A DNA stretch of 6,126 bases, taken from NCBI GenBank assembly GCA_964485455.1, contig CAZAJU010000112.1, positions 1-6,126 of the forward strand, in the 5' to 3' direction. The notes under the pieces are model-generated. The model ran no database searches. It saw nothing but the letters and a program-made list of their open reading frames with translations, and was not told where the DNA came from. Position 1 is the first letter of the stretch; each line of letters starts with the position of its first letter. The translations under genes were made by a program, and so were the position numbers. This DNA comes from Tissierella_B sp964485455. GTDB taxonomy: Bacteria; Bacillota; Clostridia; Tissierellales; Tissierellaceae. Positions 5,511 through 6,126 of this stretch are shown piece after piece.

Positions 5511-6126
5511 TTAATATATAGATAAATCTAAATTTAACTTCCAAGTACTGCTATTTCTTTCGATAGTTACTTTAGTTAACCCACCAGCACTAGAAATCAT
5601 TTCATCTAAATCTACATATTTAGTAAATCTCGTATTAAAATCAAAATCTCCATATACATCCCGTAATATTTGTTGGGTTTGTTGAATAGTTCCATCAGGA
5701 GACTGGCCTACACAATAAACAAAAGCCTGTTGATCTTTAAGAACTGTAGGATATCCATCATAATTTCTCCAATCTCCTTCTATGCGAGTAACAAGAATGT
5801 TTCGTCCATCTTTATCATAATATAATCTTCCCCAGGCTTTAACTCCCCCACTCACATCCCATTCTTCTTCTGAAATATTTCCAATACCTTGTATTTCAAC
5901 AGCAAAGTCTTTGTATAGTTTTTGATTTCCTGTTTCCATTATGGAATTGCCCATGGAGGTATCTTGCATTTCATTTGATTCATATACATTAAATGTATAT
6001 TCTTTGCCATCTGGGGAAATCAGAGTTGCAGTAGAATTTAACGATTCTTTTCCATACCTTAAAACATTATTATAAATTTGGTCACTATTTACTTTCTCAG
6101 CATTGACTGGATTGATGCTTAATAAA
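5511..6126 (-). CDS. Exported protein of unknown function (5' end beyond window)
   Basis: The frame stays open from the right edge to a TAA at 5513-5511, giving 204 visible residues; the first ATG in view (5969) is internal. The visible start LLSINPVNA-EKV looks like the end of a Sec signal peptide with cleavage after VNA, so only the first 15-25 residues should be missing. The mature part opens with DQIYNNVLRYGKESL, followed by TATLISPDGKEYTFNVYE, then a Trp/Asp/Gly-rich region (about residues 85-125: WDVSGGVKAWGRLYYDKDG, TRIEGDWRNYDGYPTV) and an end of likely beta strands (TKVTIERNSSTWKLNLDLSIY). One Cys, in FVYCVGQ. The pattern suggests a small beta-rich secreted protein; I find no catalytic motif or anchor and cannot name a family. 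About 350 bp separate it from the next gene on the same strand. Confidence 0.85.
   Translation of the reverse strand, partial: LLSINPVNAEKVNSDQIYNNVLRYGKESLNSTATLISPDGKEYTFNVYESNEMQDTSMGNSIMETGNQKLYKDFAVEIQGIGNISEEEWDVSGGVKAWGRLYYDKDGRNILVTRIEGDWRNYDGYPTVLKDQQAFVYCVGQSPDGTIQQTQQILRDVYGDFDFNTRFTKYVDLDEMISSAGGLTKVTIERNSSTWKLNLDLSIY

Noticed and set aside
1..6126. CRISPR arrays, tRNA or rRNA genes, complete insertion sequences
   Set aside because: No regularly spaced repeats, no tRNA-like or rRNA-like sequence and no transposase motifs were seen on either strand.

Overview
The window is AT-rich (roughly 30% GC by eye) with strong GGAGG ribosome binding sites, several GTG starts and Gram-positive signal peptides. 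This points to a low-GC Firmicute, most likely a member of the Clostridia; the species cannot be named from the sequence. It holds a 100-N assembly gap at 4019-4118, so the left and right parts are joined by scaffolding and their true distance is unknown.

Left of the gap is a complete Agr-type peptide quorum-sensing locus in a divergent layout. On the minus strand run agrB (membrane peptidase, 1267-1845), a 49-codon agrD (pro-peptide, 1121-1270, overlapping the end of agrB by four bases) and a gene for a 349-residue secreted protein of unknown function (18-1067). On the plus strand run a LytTR response regulator of AgrA type (1995-2720) and a multi-spanning GHKL sensor kinase of AgrC type (2722 into the gap). 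The 149-bp region between agrB and the regulator holds two overlapping back-to-back promoters and a palindromic ACAGTTAA element resembling an AgrA half-site. The expected circuit is that AgrB matures AgrD into a cyclic peptide, the kinase senses it, and the regulator acts on the shared promoter region. The predicted signal has Ser instead of Cys at the ring-closing position, so it should be a lactone rather than a thiolactone.

Right of the gap, everything recognisable is on the minus strand. First comes a patch of toxin-antitoxin gene debris (4127-4502): a DUF2442-like gene with an internal amber stop, running without a break into the N-terminal part of a Phd/YefM antitoxin and, out of frame, the tail of a RelE/ParE-type toxin. 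Next is a 145-residue four-helix membrane protein (4723-5160) with a likely terminator at its end. Then come a 350-bp AT-rich intergenic stretch and the 3' portion of a gene for another exported protein (5511 to the right edge). The promoter region of the membrane protein carries AACAGTTAAGGTG, nearly identical to AACTGTTAAGATG upstream of agrB, which suggests but does not prove that it belongs to the same regulon.
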